The notes below the pieces were generated by a model that did not search any database, had not been told where the DNA came from, and saw only the letters and a program-made list of their open reading frames with translations. Position numbers and translations under genes: made by a program. DNA of 64,000 nt, taken from the NCBI RefSeq assembly GCF_001442805.1, contig NZ_CP011131.1, positions 5,332,001 to 5,396,000 of the forward strand, given 5' to 3'. This DNA comes from Lysobacter gummosus (GTDB taxonomy: Bacteria; Pseudomonadota; Gammaproteobacteria; Xanthomonadales; Xanthomonadaceae). Shown here piece after piece: positions 35,198 to 44,888 of this stretch. Positions within the stretch are counted from its first letter, which is position 1, and every line of letters starts with the position of its first letter.

Positions 35198-36802
35198 TCA
35201 GCGAGTACCCGACTCCGGCGTCAGCGTAACCAGCACGACATCGTTGCTGCGCATCGGAACTTCGAACGTGTATTCACTGCTGAGTCCGACCCTGATCCTG
35301 CGATCGGTCTCCGGCGCATCGCGCGTCAGGTCATGCAGCCTGTCGAGCTGGCCGTCGCTCAGGGAGGCGGGCGCTCCCATCTCGATATAGGCAGAGTACG
35401 CGTCGTTGGCACGAAACCCCGTGCGTTTGACCTGAAGCCGGTAGGACCCAGGCGTAAGATGCTTGAACGCCAGTCGCGCGGCGGATACCGGCGAAGCGGG
35501 AACGAGCTTGGTGTAGAACGGGCGATTGCTGAGGTCGCGCTGGGGATAGGTCCAGTTCCAGATCAATGCGGAAGTGTGGGCGCCATCCGTCGCCAGCAGC
35601 GATTCGGCATCGGAGGACGGAATCTCCTTGCCGCGGAGGGCATGCAGGTACTTGTAGGCGAAGAACGCCGGTTTGCGAATGCCTTCGCGATTGATCAGTC
35701 CGAAGCCGCCATGGAACGGGGTCGGCGGCGGACCCGGCTCCTCGAACAGATCGGTGTATGCCCAGTAGCTCATGCCCTGCACCAGTCCCTGCGTCGCCTT
35801 GAGTTTGCTGAGGATGTACGGCGCACTGATGTACGAATCGTGCACAGCGTCGCGTGGCGTGTAACTGGTGCTCCACTCCGTGAAGTAAAGCGGCAACGAC
35901 GGGAACGGCGATGCGCTGATCTGTTGCCTGACCCTTCGCACATCGCCAACGATCGCATCAGGGGAAGGCGAAAGCTTGGTGTCGGCCTCACCTTTCTCGT
36001 CCAGGAAGCCGCCATCAACGCCATAGCTATGCGTAGCGACGAAATCGACGGGTACGCCATTCTTATGTGCGTACTGCAGGAATTCCGGAACCCATGCCGC
36101 GCCGGCGGTCGCGGGTCCGCCGACCTGCAACGTGGGGTCGATCGCCTTGATCGCTTTGGCCGTGACTTCGTAGAGCTTGAAATAGGCCTGCTGGTCGGCT
36201 CGTTCCCAGAACCCATCGAGATTCGGTTCGTTCCAGACCTCGAAATACCAGTGCCGCACTTCCGCGACCCCGTAGCGTTCGCGCAAATGGCGAACGAAGG
36301 CATCGATGAGATCGCGCCAAGGCTCCAACTTCGGATGCGACGTATTGCCCTTCCAGTAGAAGATGGTCTGCTCGGAGGTGGTCATCGCCTTGGGCGTGAA
36401 CCCCAGTTCGATGAAGGGCTTGATTCCTTTCGACAGCAGGTCGTCGTAGAGCTGGTCCAGCTTGGTCCAGTCGTACACGGTACGCCCGTCAACGACCCGC
36501 ACGGTGCCCAGTACATCGTGGAAGATGTCGTGGAATCGAAGGTAGCGGAAGCCAAGTTCATCGACAGCGAGCTTCAGGTGCGCTTGGCTGTCCGGTCGTA
36601 TCAACGTACCCGGGAAATCCGAACCGACCGACAGATCGAAGAATCGGTCCAGCGGCCGTTCGGCTTGCGCAAGGTCGATCGTGATCTCGCGTGGAGGAGC
36701 GCTGGCGGCGTTGGCCGCACCGGGTGCGACGCCGGCGGCCGCCGCGGCCAAGGCCACCACGGGCACACCGATGCGTCGCAGATTCCACAAGAATGTTTGC
36801 AT
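35198..36802 (-). CDS. Glycoside hydrolase family 39 (beta-xylosidase type), exported
   Basis: 534 aa from ATG 36802, preceded at 7 bases by GGAG; the open frame extends 9 residues further but lacks a site. A signal peptide ends near AAGVAPGAANAASAPP. The catalytic acid/base Glu is in FEVWNEPNLDGFW (about residue 200) and the nucleophile Glu in LYFTEWSTSYTP (about 300). These are the GH39 landmarks (beta-xylosidase / alpha-iduronidase family). A C-terminal beta-sandwich follows from about 420. It is the last gene of a hydrolase run on this strand. Predicted to act in the periplasm or outside on xylose-containing oligosaccharides; specificity not fixed by sequence. Confidence 0.9.
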   Translation of the reverse strand: MQTFLWNLRRIGVPVVALAAAAAGVAPGAANAASAPPREITIDLAQAERPLDRFFDLSVGSDFPGTLIRPDSQAHLKLAVDELGFRYLRFHDIFHDVLGTVRVVDGRTVYDWTKLDQLYDDLLSKGIKPFIELGFTPKAMTTSEQTIFYWKGNTSHPKLEPWRDLIDAFVRHLRERYGVAEVRHWYFEVWNEPNLDGFWERADQQAYFKLYEVTAKAIKAIDPTLQVGGPATAGAAWVPEFLQYAHKNGVPVDFVATHSYGVDGGFLDEKGEADTKLSPSPDAIVGDVRRVRQQISASPFPSLPLYFTEWSTSYTPRDAVHDSYISAPYILSKLKATQGLVQGMSYWAYTDLFEEPGPPPTPFHGGFGLINREGIRKPAFFAYKYLHALRGKEIPSSDAESLLATDGAHTSALIWNWTYPQRDLSNRPFYTKLVPASPVSAARLAFKHLTPGSYRLQVKRTGFRANDAYSAYIEMGAPASLSDGQLDRLHDLTRDAPETDRRIRVGLSSEYTFEVPMRSNDVVLVTLTPESGTR

Positions 36803-36876
36803 CTCATTTCTCCAATAAACCGTAACCACAATTCAGGCGAAGATCGCGCGGCAACTGCTGTCGGAAAGCATGCCGC

Positions 36877-38799
36877 TCATCTGTCCATCTCCAGGATCAC
36901 GGCAGCGCCGCCGGCCACGGACAGGCGCAGCCCGAGCGTGTCGCGCGCGGTCACTATGCGTTCGCTGCGCCGAAGTTCGTCGGGCGCCTTGCCGTCTTCC
37001 CACACTGTGGCCTGGTAGCGCCCCCCAGGCAGGAAGTCCAGGGAAACATGCGTGGTGCGGGCCTCCTCGCCGGTCATCGCGCCCACGTACCAGGTCGAAC
37101 CCGAGCGCCGCGCCAGCACGATGTCGCGCCCCGGCTCGCCGGACAGGAAGCGGGTTTCGTCCCAGGCAGTGGGCACGCGGCGGATGAATTCGAAACCGGC
37201 CGCGTCGCGATAGGCATCCGGGTCGTCGGCCACCATCTGCAGCGGGCTGTCGTAGACCACGAACATCGCCAGCGCCTGGCCGCGGGTGGTCTGGGTGAAC
37301 GGCAACACGTCGCGTACTTCGAACGTCGCAGGCGTGCGATTGCGGAAACCACCCGGCGTGTAATCCATCGGACCGGTAAGCATGCGCGTGTAGGGCAGCG
37401 TCAGGTTGTGGCGCGCGGTGATGAGCGCAGTCCACTTGTTCCACTCGGCGCCCATCACCCCTTCCTGGGTGATGAAGTTCGGGTAGGTGCGCTGCAGGCC
37501 GGCAGGCATGTAGGCGCCGTGCAGATTCAGCAGCAGCCTGCGCTTGGCGGTGGCCGCCGCGATGCGCTCGTGGAAGTCGACCATTTCCTGGTCGTCGCGC
37601 TCCATGAAGTCGACCTTGATGCCGCGGATGCCCCAGCCCACCCAGGTATCCAGTACCTCGTCCATGCGCGCGGCCATATGCTTCCAGTGCGCCCACAGCA
37701 GCAGGCTGACACCCTTGGACTCGGCGTAGCGCACCAGGGCGGGCATGTCCACGCCATCGACCGGGCGGGTGAGATCGGTTTCCGGAAGCGCTTCGCAGCA
37801 AGGGCCGCTGCCCCAGGCCCAGCCGGCGTCCAGCAGCGCATACGGCAGGCCGGATTCGGCGGCGAAATCGATGTAACGGCGGAAGGCATCCATCTCGGCC
37901 GTGGCGCCCTTGCTGGGCCCGGACCACCAGTTCCAGGCCGCCCTGCCGGGCTTGACCCAGCTGAAGTCGCCCTCGGGCGGCGGGTTGAGATTGCCCACCA
38001 GCGACGAAGCGATGAGATCGCCCGCACGGCCGGCCATCATCACCACGCGCCAGGACGTCCTGAGCCCGCCGCGGGAGACATAGGCCGGTCCCTCACGCCC
38101 CGGCACGGCCGACAGGCGCACCTGCATGGCCGCGCCCTGACGCCATAGCGACGCACCCGTGTAGCCCTGCAGATAGGACTGGGTGACGGCGTAGTGCGTG
38201 CGGCCTGAAGCGGTGACACACACCAGCGGCACGTCGTAGCCCTTGTCCGTGGCCAGTTCCGAGATGCGCTGGCGCTCGAAGGGCTTTTCGTGCGAACGGT
38301 CGAACTCGGTGGCCAGGCACGACGGGTCGCCCGCCGGTACGAAGGCGGTGCGCTCGCCGGCAAGGCGCACCGGCGCCGGATCGTCGATACGGTAGCGGAA
38401 CGCAACGCCATCGTCGTAGGCGCGCACGTCGATGATAAGCCGGCGCGCAGGCGCTTGCGTTTCGCGGAACGTTAGCGTGGCACCGCGGTAGCGGTCGCGC
38501 GCCACCGATGCCTTGGTCGCGATCAGCGGGATGTTGCGGTCCACCTCGGCATCTTCGCGGCGTTCGAGCACCAGCGCGCCGAATGCAGCCGCACCGTCGA
38601 GTTCCAATCCCAGCGGTGATGGGGCGATGACAGTCTCCCCCCGCCGCAGCACCGAGAATCGACTGCCGTCATCGTCGATGCGAATGACAGCATGGCCACT
38701 CGGCGATACAACCGATTGGGGGCCTGCCATCGCGGTTCCCGCCGTGACGGCCCAGCACAGCGCGGCGACCACCGCGACCAATTCCTTTTGCAGTCTCAT
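36877..38799 (-). CDS. Glycoside hydrolase family 97, exported
   Basis: 640 aa from ATG 38799 (GAGGAAGG 8 bases upstream; the longer frame from 38820 overlaps the GH31 stop). Signal peptide LVAVVAALCWAVTAGTAMA. The C-terminal catalytic barrel has GIKVDFMERDDQEMVDF (about 395-412) and NFITQEGVMGAEWNKW (about 440-455). The Asp in KVDFM corresponds to the nucleophile of the retaining alpha-galactosidase branch of GH97; this mapping is from memory, so substrate is a moderate inference. Likely removes alpha-linked galactose or glucose residues from plant glycans. Overlaps the GH31 end, so co-expressed. Confidence 0.88.
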   Translation of the reverse strand: MRLQKELVAVVAALCWAVTAGTAMAGPQSVVSPSGHAVIRIDDDGSRFSVLRRGETVIAPSPLGLELDGAAAFGALVLERREDAEVDRNIPLIATKASVARDRYRGATLTFRETQAPARRLIIDVRAYDDGVAFRYRIDDPAPVRLAGERTAFVPAGDPSCLATEFDRSHEKPFERQRISELATDKGYDVPLVCVTASGRTHYAVTQSYLQGYTGASLWRQGAAMQVRLSAVPGREGPAYVSRGGLRTSWRVVMMAGRAGDLIASSLVGNLNPPPEGDFSWVKPGRAAWNWWSGPSKGATAEMDAFRRYIDFAAESGLPYALLDAGWAWGSGPCCEALPETDLTRPVDGVDMPALVRYAESKGVSLLLWAHWKHMAARMDEVLDTWVGWGIRGIKVDFMERDDQEMVDFHERIAAATAKRRLLLNLHGAYMPAGLQRTYPNFITQEGVMGAEWNKWTALITARHNLTLPYTRMLTGPMDYTPGGFRNRTPATFEVRDVLPFTQTTRGQALAMFVVYDSPLQMVADDPDAYRDAAGFEFIRRVPTAWDETRFLSGEPGRDIVLARRSGSTWYVGAMTGEEARTTHVSLDFLPGGRYQATVWEDGKAPDELRRSERIVTARDTLGLRLSVAGGAAVILEMDR

Positions 38800-38816
38800 C
38801 GAATAGCCTTCCTCTT

Positions 38817-41798
38817 TCATTGCGTAAAGGAAAGTTCAACCGGCTCGCCATGGAAGCGGACGGTCTTGGTCTGGACGCGGTCGCCGGGACCCGATGGCAT
38901 CAGCCGTACGTTCAGCTCGCGCTGCTCGGTCATGCCGGGGAAACTGCCTTCTCGGGCGCCGATGCGCAACGTATGCTGCGCGTCGTCCCAGGCAAGCGCG
39001 ACGGTGGCGTACTCGCCCTTCTCGTAGCGATAGCTCTCGCCGTCGTCGTCGTACAGCGTGAAGCGGCCATCGGCGCCGGGGTAGATGCGGATCTCGTAGG
39101 GCGCGTCCGGCTTCTCGTCGGCGTACTGGACCACCGGACCCAACGGCACGATCGAGCCGGCGCGCACGAACAACGGAAACTCGTCGATCGCATAGCGCCG
39201 CGCGGCGCTGGCACCGCCGGCATGGCGCTGGCCGGTCCAGAAGTCATACCAGTCCGTACCGGCCGGCAGCAGCGTGGCCTGCCTCGGATCGAGTCGCCGC
39301 TGGTGCTCTGCGAGAGCGATGCGTTCGCTCGGTGTGCGCCAGGCCAGCCGCATCGATCGGCCCCCACCCTTCTGGAAATAGTCGATGCGCACGCGCACCG
39401 CTTGCCCCTTGCGCAGTTCCACGCGCCCTCCGGCGAAACGCGCACCAGATTCCTTCCAGTCCTCGACGACGAGCTTGTCGTCGAGCCAGACGCGGAAGCC
39501 ATCGTCGCCTTCAACGCCGATCTCGTGCTCGCCGTCCTCGGCCGCGATGATCCGGCCCTGCCAGCGCGCCGAGAAGTTCTGCAGTCCGTCCAAGCCGGGC
39601 GGCACGCTGTCCAGCGGCGGGCCGGGCCAATGGTGTTCGGCCTGCAGGTCGACGGTGCGGCTGGCGAGTTGTTCGAACTCCATGCCGCGGTAGTACTCGA
39701 GCTCCAGGCCCGGTTGAGCGTCGGGCGTGCGCAACTGCGTTGCCGGCACCGTGGGCGGCGGCGGCAGTTCGGCGTGGAACATCGGCCTGGTGATCGGCTG
39801 CACCAGGAACGCCGGACCGAACATGTAAGTGTCATCCACGCGGCGCAGTGCCGGTTGGTCCGGGAAGTCCATCGCCAGACCGCGCATCATCGTGTAGCCG
39901 TCGTGCGTGCTGGCCCAGGCCAGACTGTAGGTGTAGGGCAGCAGGCGGTAACGCAGCTCGGCGGCGCGGTGGATCGAGCGGTAGACCGCCGGCTCGAGTG
40001 CCTTGAACGCCCAGGGCTCGCGCTCGATCGAGGTGCCGTGGATGCGGTATATCGGATTGAAGATGCCAAACTGGTTCCAGCGTGCGAACAGTTCGCGGTA
40101 GGCCGGGTCGCGTTCGCCGCCGGGCGCGTTGACGAAGAAGCCGCCGACATCCTGCGTCCAGTACGGCAGGCCCGCCATCGAGACATTCAGGCCGCCGGCG
40201 ATCTGCGCGCGCAGCGCGTCCCAACTGGCGGTGGTGTCGCCCGACCATGGCATTGCGGCATAGCGCTGCTGTCCGGCCCAGGCGGAACGGGTGAGCGTGA
40301 ACACGCGCTTGTCGCCAAGATCGGCGCTCGCGCGCTGGCCTTCGTAGACGCCGCGCGTCGTCAGCAGGCTGTAGACGTTGAGGTAGCGCCCGAAGTCGCC
40401 CATCGCGTTGCGGCCCAGGCGCTTGATGTCAGCCTCCACTTCGGCAGGGTCGTGCGCGGCACCGCCCACCTCCACCTCGGTGCCGTCCATCCACAGCGCG
40501 TCGACGCCGATGTCGAACAGGCCCTTCTTCGCATGCTTGAAGTGGATGGCCCGGCCTTCTTCGCTGAAAGCGTCGTAGATGCGCGCCCGTTTGGAAATCC
40601 AGTGCAGTGGCTCGAAACGCAATCCCTTGGCATCGAGTTCGCCCGCCAGTGCGGTGTCGTTGCCGATCGACGGCCAGATCGACACCATCAGTCGGGTGTG
40701 CAGATCGTCGTGCAGCGTGCGCGTCATGCCAGCGGGGTCGGGATAGCGCTCTGGGTCCCAGACCATGCCGCTCCAGTTGCCATCCCACTGGCCGTCCTTC
40801 TGTCCAGCCCAGTACTGCCAGTCCTGCACGATCACGTCCAGCGGAAAGCTTTCGCGGCGAAAGCGCCGCACCACCTCCAGCAGGCGCTGCTGCGTGGCAT
40901 AGCGCTCCTTGCTCATGAAGAGCCCGAACGCGTATTTCGGGAACATCGGCGCGGCACCGGTGAGGTAGCGATAGCCCGCGATCACCTCGTCCATCGTGTC
41001 GCCGGCCACTACGTAGTAATCGACGCCGGCAGGCGCGTTCTCGGCACGAAAGGCCGCGCCCTGCGGGCCGTCGGAGAACCTCATCTTCGAGTATGTGTCC
41101 CACAGCAGCCCATAGCGGCGCGTGGACACCATGAACGGCACGACGATGCCGATGTTGGTCTGCACCATCAGCACTTCGCGGCCGCGATAGTCCATGTACG
41201 GCTCGTTGTACTGGCCCAGGCCGTAGAGCGATTCGTCTGGAGTCAGCGCGAATCGCTGCTCGACGACGTAGGTCTGGGTTCCCGAGGGTTCGGTGCCCGG
41301 CGTGAGCACCGGTGCCTCCTGCTCGCGGACCAGCGGCGTGCCGTCGGGTCGTTGGAACGCGATAGTCCCGGTGCGTTTGTCGACGACAGCGCGCAGCCCG
41401 GCCCCGGCGACGATGAGTGCGTCGGCGGACTCTGCAATGTCCAGTGCCGGCGCCTGCGGCGACGCCACCACGACCAGGCTGGATTGCCGGGTATGCGATT
41501 GGCCCTTGTGCGCGGACACGCGCGCGATGCCGGGGCCGTAGAACAGCACGCTCTTGGTGATGCCGCCGGTCTGGAACTGGACGCCGCCGGCAACGCGCAG
41601 CCAGCCGAATCCGAAACGCGGCTTGATCACCAACCGTTGCAGTTGGCCGGCGGCGTCCAGCGCGCTGGGCGGTTCGGCGACGGATTGCCCGGGGGCTGAT
41701 TGCTCTGCGGAGAACGCCGGTCCAGCGGTAACCAACGCGACAACCAAAAGGGACCTGAGCAGAGCGCGGCCGTGTATCAAGCTGGTCACAGTGTTCAT
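38817..41798 (-). CDS. Glycoside hydrolase family 31 with PA14 domain (alpha-xylosidase type)
   Basis: 993 aa. Signal peptide LLVVALVTAGPAFSA. N-terminal beta-sandwich, then a barrel with PLDVIVQDWQYW and the nucleophile Asp in GVDALWMDGTEVE (about 435-445), and the acid/base Asp in PWSGDTTASWDAL (about 520). A PA14 carbohydrate-binding insert lies at about 695-830 (YYRGMEF ... DGFRVWLDDKLVVEDW). PA14-containing GH31 proteins are often alpha-xylosidases acting on xyloglucan. It is 22 bp after the GH29 gene. With GH29 it would strip side chains before the backbone is cut. Confidence 0.9.
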   Translation of the reverse strand: MNTVTSLIHGRALLRSLLVVALVTAGPAFSAEQSAPGQSVAEPPSALDAAGQLQRLVIKPRFGFGWLRVAGGVQFQTGGITKSVLFYGPGIARVSAHKGQSHTRQSSLVVVASPQAPALDIAESADALIVAGAGLRAVVDKRTGTIAFQRPDGTPLVREQEAPVLTPGTEPSGTQTYVVEQRFALTPDESLYGLGQYNEPYMDYRGREVLMVQTNIGIVVPFMVSTRRYGLLWDTYSKMRFSDGPQGAAFRAENAPAGVDYYVVAGDTMDEVIAGYRYLTGAAPMFPKYAFGLFMSKERYATQQRLLEVVRRFRRESFPLDVIVQDWQYWAGQKDGQWDGNWSGMVWDPERYPDPAGMTRTLHDDLHTRLMVSIWPSIGNDTALAGELDAKGLRFEPLHWISKRARIYDAFSEEGRAIHFKHAKKGLFDIGVDALWMDGTEVEVGGAAHDPAEVEADIKRLGRNAMGDFGRYLNVYSLLTTRGVYEGQRASADLGDKRVFTLTRSAWAGQQRYAAMPWSGDTTASWDALRAQIAGGLNVSMAGLPYWTQDVGGFFVNAPGGERDPAYRELFARWNQFGIFNPIYRIHGTSIEREPWAFKALEPAVYRSIHRAAELRYRLLPYTYSLAWASTHDGYTMMRGLAMDFPDQPALRRVDDTYMFGPAFLVQPITRPMFHAELPPPPTVPATQLRTPDAQPGLELEYYRGMEFEQLASRTVDLQAEHHWPGPPLDSVPPGLDGLQNFSARWQGRIIAAEDGEHEIGVEGDDGFRVWLDDKLVVEDWKESGARFAGGRVELRKGQAVRVRIDYFQKGGGRSMRLAWRTPSERIALAEHQRRLDPRQATLLPAGTDWYDFWTGQRHAGGASAARRYAIDEFPLFVRAGSIVPLGPVVQYADEKPDAPYEIRIYPGADGRFTLYDDDGESYRYEKGEYATVALAWDDAQHTLRIGAREGSFPGMTEQRELNVRLMPSGPGDRVQTKTVRFHGEPVELSFTQ

Positions 41799-41820
41799 AG
41801 GCGGGTCGATGTCCTTGCCA

Positions 41821-43404
41821 TCAACCAGTCAAACCAATCCCATTGCCACGGATCTTCAGGACAACGGCGATCGATCCGGCCAATCCTTCGGGCAGACGCA
41901 CTTCCAGTCCCCTCCGGGTGCGCTTGTACGGCAGGCTTTCCGCCGAGCCCAGCGCCTCCACGCGCTCGATGGTACCGGGCGCCAGCGCCGATTCTTCGGC
42001 CAGCGTCTGGATGCGCAGCACGCCGTCGCGCGGCCAGCCCATCGCGATGGCATACAGCGCGCCGCCCTTGGCGGTGAAGCGGATGTCCTCGGCGGAGTAC
42101 GCCGCGCTTTCCTTGAAAGCGCCACTGGCGGTCTCGGTGGGGCCTTCGCCATGGACGGCCCAGGGACGCGTCTCGTGAATCGCCTCGGCATTGGTGCCCA
42201 TCCATTGCGCCAGATCGGACAACAAGGTCTGCGATTCCGGCGGCAGGCTGCCATCGGGACAGAGCGCGACGTTGAGGAGCATGTTGCCGTTCTTGCTGAC
42301 GATATCGGCGAGCATGCGAATGACGTCGGGCGCGGTCTTGTAGTTATCCTCGTCGGCGAAGAACCAATCGCCGTTGGACGTATCGGTCTGCCAGGGCCGC
42401 GGATTGATTCCGCTCATCACGCCGCGTTCTACATCCTGCACGCAGGTTTCGGGATAGAACTCCCCGGAACCCAGCGCCTTGCAGTTGTAAACCGCCTCAA
42501 GGCGGCCCCGCTTCGCAATGCTGCTGTTGTAATAGTGGGCGATGAGCGAGCGCCCTACTTCTCCGAACGGTATGCCGCCATCGGAATAGAGCAAGTCCGG
42601 TTCGTAGTTGTCGATCAAATCGCGAACGCGGTTGAACCAGATTCGATGGAACGCGGGACTGGTCGTGTACCAGGTCTCATGCCCCTTGTACGGTTCGTCG
42701 TGCCTCGGGTGGTAGAGATCCGCGTTTCGGGCATCGGCGCCGTCATAGTCGACGCCGAGCTTGGGCCAGAACTGATCGTACTGGTGACTCGGCCAAAACC
42801 AATTGTGACTAGCGCCCAGGTGCTCGGACACACCGAAACGCAGCCCACGCCGGCGGGCAGCATCGCGCCATGCGCCGACGATATCCCGCTTGGGCCCCAT
42901 GGCGAGAGCGTTCCAGCGATGATGGCGCGAGTTCCATAAATCGAAGTTATCGTGATGTACGCCCATGCTGACGAAGTACTTCGCGCCGGCAGCGACATAG
43001 CGATCCATCAACGCTTCCGGATCGAACTTCTCCGCCTTCCACAGCGGGATGATGTCCTTGTAACCGAACTCGGATGGATGTCCGTAATGCTTCACATGAT
43101 GGGCATAGTGCGGATGCCCGGGGACATACATGAAGCGCGCGTACCAGTCGCCCGAACGCGGGACGGCTTGCGGCCCCCAGTGCGCCCAGATGCCGAACTT
43201 GGCGTCGCGGAACCACGCCGGCGTCTGGTAGGTCTTCAGCGATTCCACACTCGGCTGAAAGGGCCCGCTGGCGATCGGAAACTGATCGGCAGCCGTGGGC
43301 GCTTGGCTGCCTTGACCTGCTCGATCCTGATGCGCCTGTGCGAGGGCGTTCATACCGACCGCAGCCCAGAACGGTGCCCCCAACAAGGATCGCCTGCTTA
43401 CCAT
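41821..43404 (-). CDS. Glycoside hydrolase family 29 alpha-L-fucosidase
   Basis: 527 aa. Twin-arginine-like signal (VSRRSLLGAPFWAAVG). The start of the barrel, AWFRDAKFGIWAHWGPQAVP, and FVSMGVHHDNFDLWNS, are GH29 landmarks. The nucleophile Asp lies in PDLLYSDGGIPFG. A C-terminal beta-sandwich follows. It should remove alpha-L-fucose from xyloglucan or other fucosylated glycans. ATG 43404 is preceded by GAGGAAAA. First gene of the four-gene hydrolase operon (GH29, GH31, GH97, GH39). An inverted repeat about 130 bases upstream could be its operator. Confidence 0.9.
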   Translation of the reverse strand: MVSRRSLLGAPFWAAVGMNALAQAHQDRAGQGSQAPTAADQFPIASGPFQPSVESLKTYQTPAWFRDAKFGIWAHWGPQAVPRSGDWYARFMYVPGHPHYAHHVKHYGHPSEFGYKDIIPLWKAEKFDPEALMDRYVAAGAKYFVSMGVHHDNFDLWNSRHHRWNALAMGPKRDIVGAWRDAARRRGLRFGVSEHLGASHNWFWPSHQYDQFWPKLGVDYDGADARNADLYHPRHDEPYKGHETWYTTSPAFHRIWFNRVRDLIDNYEPDLLYSDGGIPFGEVGRSLIAHYYNSSIAKRGRLEAVYNCKALGSGEFYPETCVQDVERGVMSGINPRPWQTDTSNGDWFFADEDNYKTAPDVIRMLADIVSKNGNMLLNVALCPDGSLPPESQTLLSDLAQWMGTNAEAIHETRPWAVHGEGPTETASGAFKESAAYSAEDIRFTAKGGALYAIAMGWPRDGVLRIQTLAEESALAPGTIERVEALGSAESLPYKRTRRGLEVRLPEGLAGSIAVVLKIRGNGIGLTG

Positions 43405-43533
43405 GATGTTTTTTCCTCACCATTTGCTCGTTGTCATGCGGCGTGGCGGCGAGGGCCGCCTTGGGGACGCTTGGTGGGCGCCCCTCCGATTCTGCGGGCT
43501 GCGGGGATAGGCCACAAATGCATGAAACGCCAT

Positions 43534-43559
43534 CATCTATATACAAATTGATATAGATG
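43534..43559. promoter_or_regulatory. Inverted repeat upstream of the glycosidase operon, possible operator
   Basis: CATCTATAT (43534-43542) and ATATAGATG (43551-43559) form a perfect 9-bp inverted repeat around the 8-base spacer ACAAATTG. It is AT-rich in a GC-rich genome. It is 130 bp upstream of the fucosidase start. Likely a repressor or activator site, but no regulator gene is adjacent. Confidence 0.45.
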
Positions 43560-43746
43560 CACGGCAGCGCTCATCCCGCTGCGGATCGCTGAATGTCGCA
43601 AGCAGCGGGTATCAGTCGCTCAAGAGCCTGAAGTACCTGACCGTGCCCCATGCCGCCTGACACCACTGGCCGGAGCGCGAAGACCTGCGTCGCTTATTGA
43701 AATCCGCCGAATGGAAGTGAATCGCCCAGGTTTTTGTAGACAGTCG

Positions 43747-44613
43747 TCAGCCGTTTAGTGCGTACCGCCTTTCAAACTCTATCGGGGACAGGCCATTGTT
43801 GGAACTGTGCCGTCGTTTGGGGTTGTAGAACAGCTCGATGTAATCGAACACATCGCCTCGTGCTTTGTCATGGGTATGGTAGATCCGTTGCTTAACCCGT
43901 TCGCGCTTGAGCAACTGGAAGAAGCTTTCCATCGCGGCGTTGTCGTGACAGTTACCGCGTCGGCTCATGCTGCACACGATGCCGTGGGCCTTCAAAAAGC
44001 TCTGCCAGTCTTCGCTCGTGAACTGACTGCCTTGATCCGAGTGCAAGAGCAAACCAGGCGCGGGCTTGCGTCGCCACACCGCCGCTAGCAGCGCCTGCAG
44101 CACCAGATCGGAGTGCTGCGTTGGACGCGTGGCCCAGCCCACGATCCTGCGGGAGAACAGATCGAGCACGACGGCCAAGTACAAGAAGCCTTCGTGGGTG
44201 CGAATGTAGGTGATGTCGGTCACCCAGGCCCGATTGGGTTCTTGCGCTGTGAACTCACGCGCCAGCACGTTGTTGGCGACGGCGCCGATCGGCCCGCTCA
44301 ACGGCCGCGGCCGCCGGCCGTAGCCCACCATGGCGCGCAGCCCTTCTTGCTTCATCAAACGCGCAACGCGGTGTTTGCTGCACGTTTCACCCAACTCGCG
44401 CAGGTCCGTGGTGATCTTGCGATGGCCGTAGATCGAGCCGCTTTCCAACCAACTGTGCTTGATCAATCCCAACAGACGTTGGTCGTCGCGTGCACGCGCA
44501 CTGGCCGGCGCGTGAAGCCAAGCGTAGTAACCGCTGCGGTTTATGCCCAAGACACGGCACATTGCGGCCAGGCCGAACTCGTCGGCGTGCTGCTTCATGA
44601 AGGCGTACTTCAC
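43747..44613 (-). CDS. IS3-family transposase OrfB (DDE)
   Basis: 288 aa. The DDE triad is placed as TDITYI (Asp), HSDQGSQFTS (Asp) and NAAMESFFQLLKRE (Glu), with an N-terminal HTH_21-like part (YGHRKITTDLRELG) and C-terminal FYNPKRRHSSNNGLSPIEFE, all characteristic of the family. OrfA ends 2 bp upstream; the A7G run in OrfA at about 44643-44650 should let ribosomes shift -1 to make the fused OrfAB. Intact. Ends close to the left TIR. Confidence 0.93.
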   Translation of the reverse strand: MKYAFMKQHADEFGLAAMCRVLGINRSGYYAWLHAPASARARDDQRLLGLIKHSWLESGSIYGHRKITTDLRELGETCSKHRVARLMKQEGLRAMVGYGRRPRPLSGPIGAVANNVLAREFTAQEPNRAWVTDITYIRTHEGFLYLAVVLDLFSRRIVGWATRPTQHSDLVLQALLAAVWRRKPAPGLLLHSDQGSQFTSEDWQSFLKAHGIVCSMSRRGNCHDNAAMESFFQLLKRERVKQRIYHTHDKARGDVFDYIELFYNPKRRHSSNNGLSPIEFERRYALNG

Positions 44614-44615
44614 CT

Positions 44616-44888
44616 TTACCCCTTGGCAAAGTACGCGGCGGCTTTTTTTAGGATGTCTCGTTCTTCAGTCACGCGCCGAAGTTCTGCCTTCAGGCGTCGC
44701 ACGTCCGCGTTCTGATCTTTTTCCACACGACGAACCACATCGCTTTTGCCTTGCTGACGCCGCCAGCCGTACAGGCTGTGCACCGACACGCCCAGGCGCT
44801 CGGCTACTTCGGCCACCGGCCGCCCGTACTCCACGATCTGACGGACCGCTTCGATCTTGAACTCATCGGTGTATCGCTTCGCGCTCAT
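44616..44888 (-). CDS. IS3-family transposase OrfA
   Basis: 90 aa from ATG 44888 (GGAGGTGG directly upstream; the frame opens at GTG 44900). Helix-turn-helix RYTDEFKIEAVRQIVEYGRPVAEVAERLGVSVHSLYGWRR and a leucine-zipper-like DVRRLKAELRRVTEERDILKKAAAYFAKG tail. The slippery AAAAAAAG sits in the LKKA codons. Binds the element's ends and regulates transposition. Confidence 0.9.
   Translation of the reverse strand: MSAKRYTDEFKIEAVRQIVEYGRPVAEVAERLGVSVHSLYGWRRQQGKSDVVRRVEKDQNADVRRLKAELRRVTEERDILKKAAAYFAKG

Noticed and set aside
35333..37018. 561-aa open frame on the plus strand
   Set aside because: Antisense of GH39 and the end of GH97; Arg/Gly-rich with no motifs.
38820..41699. 959-aa open frame on the plus strand
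   Set aside because: Antisense of the GH31 gene, which has all catalytic motifs. No domain in the antisense reading.
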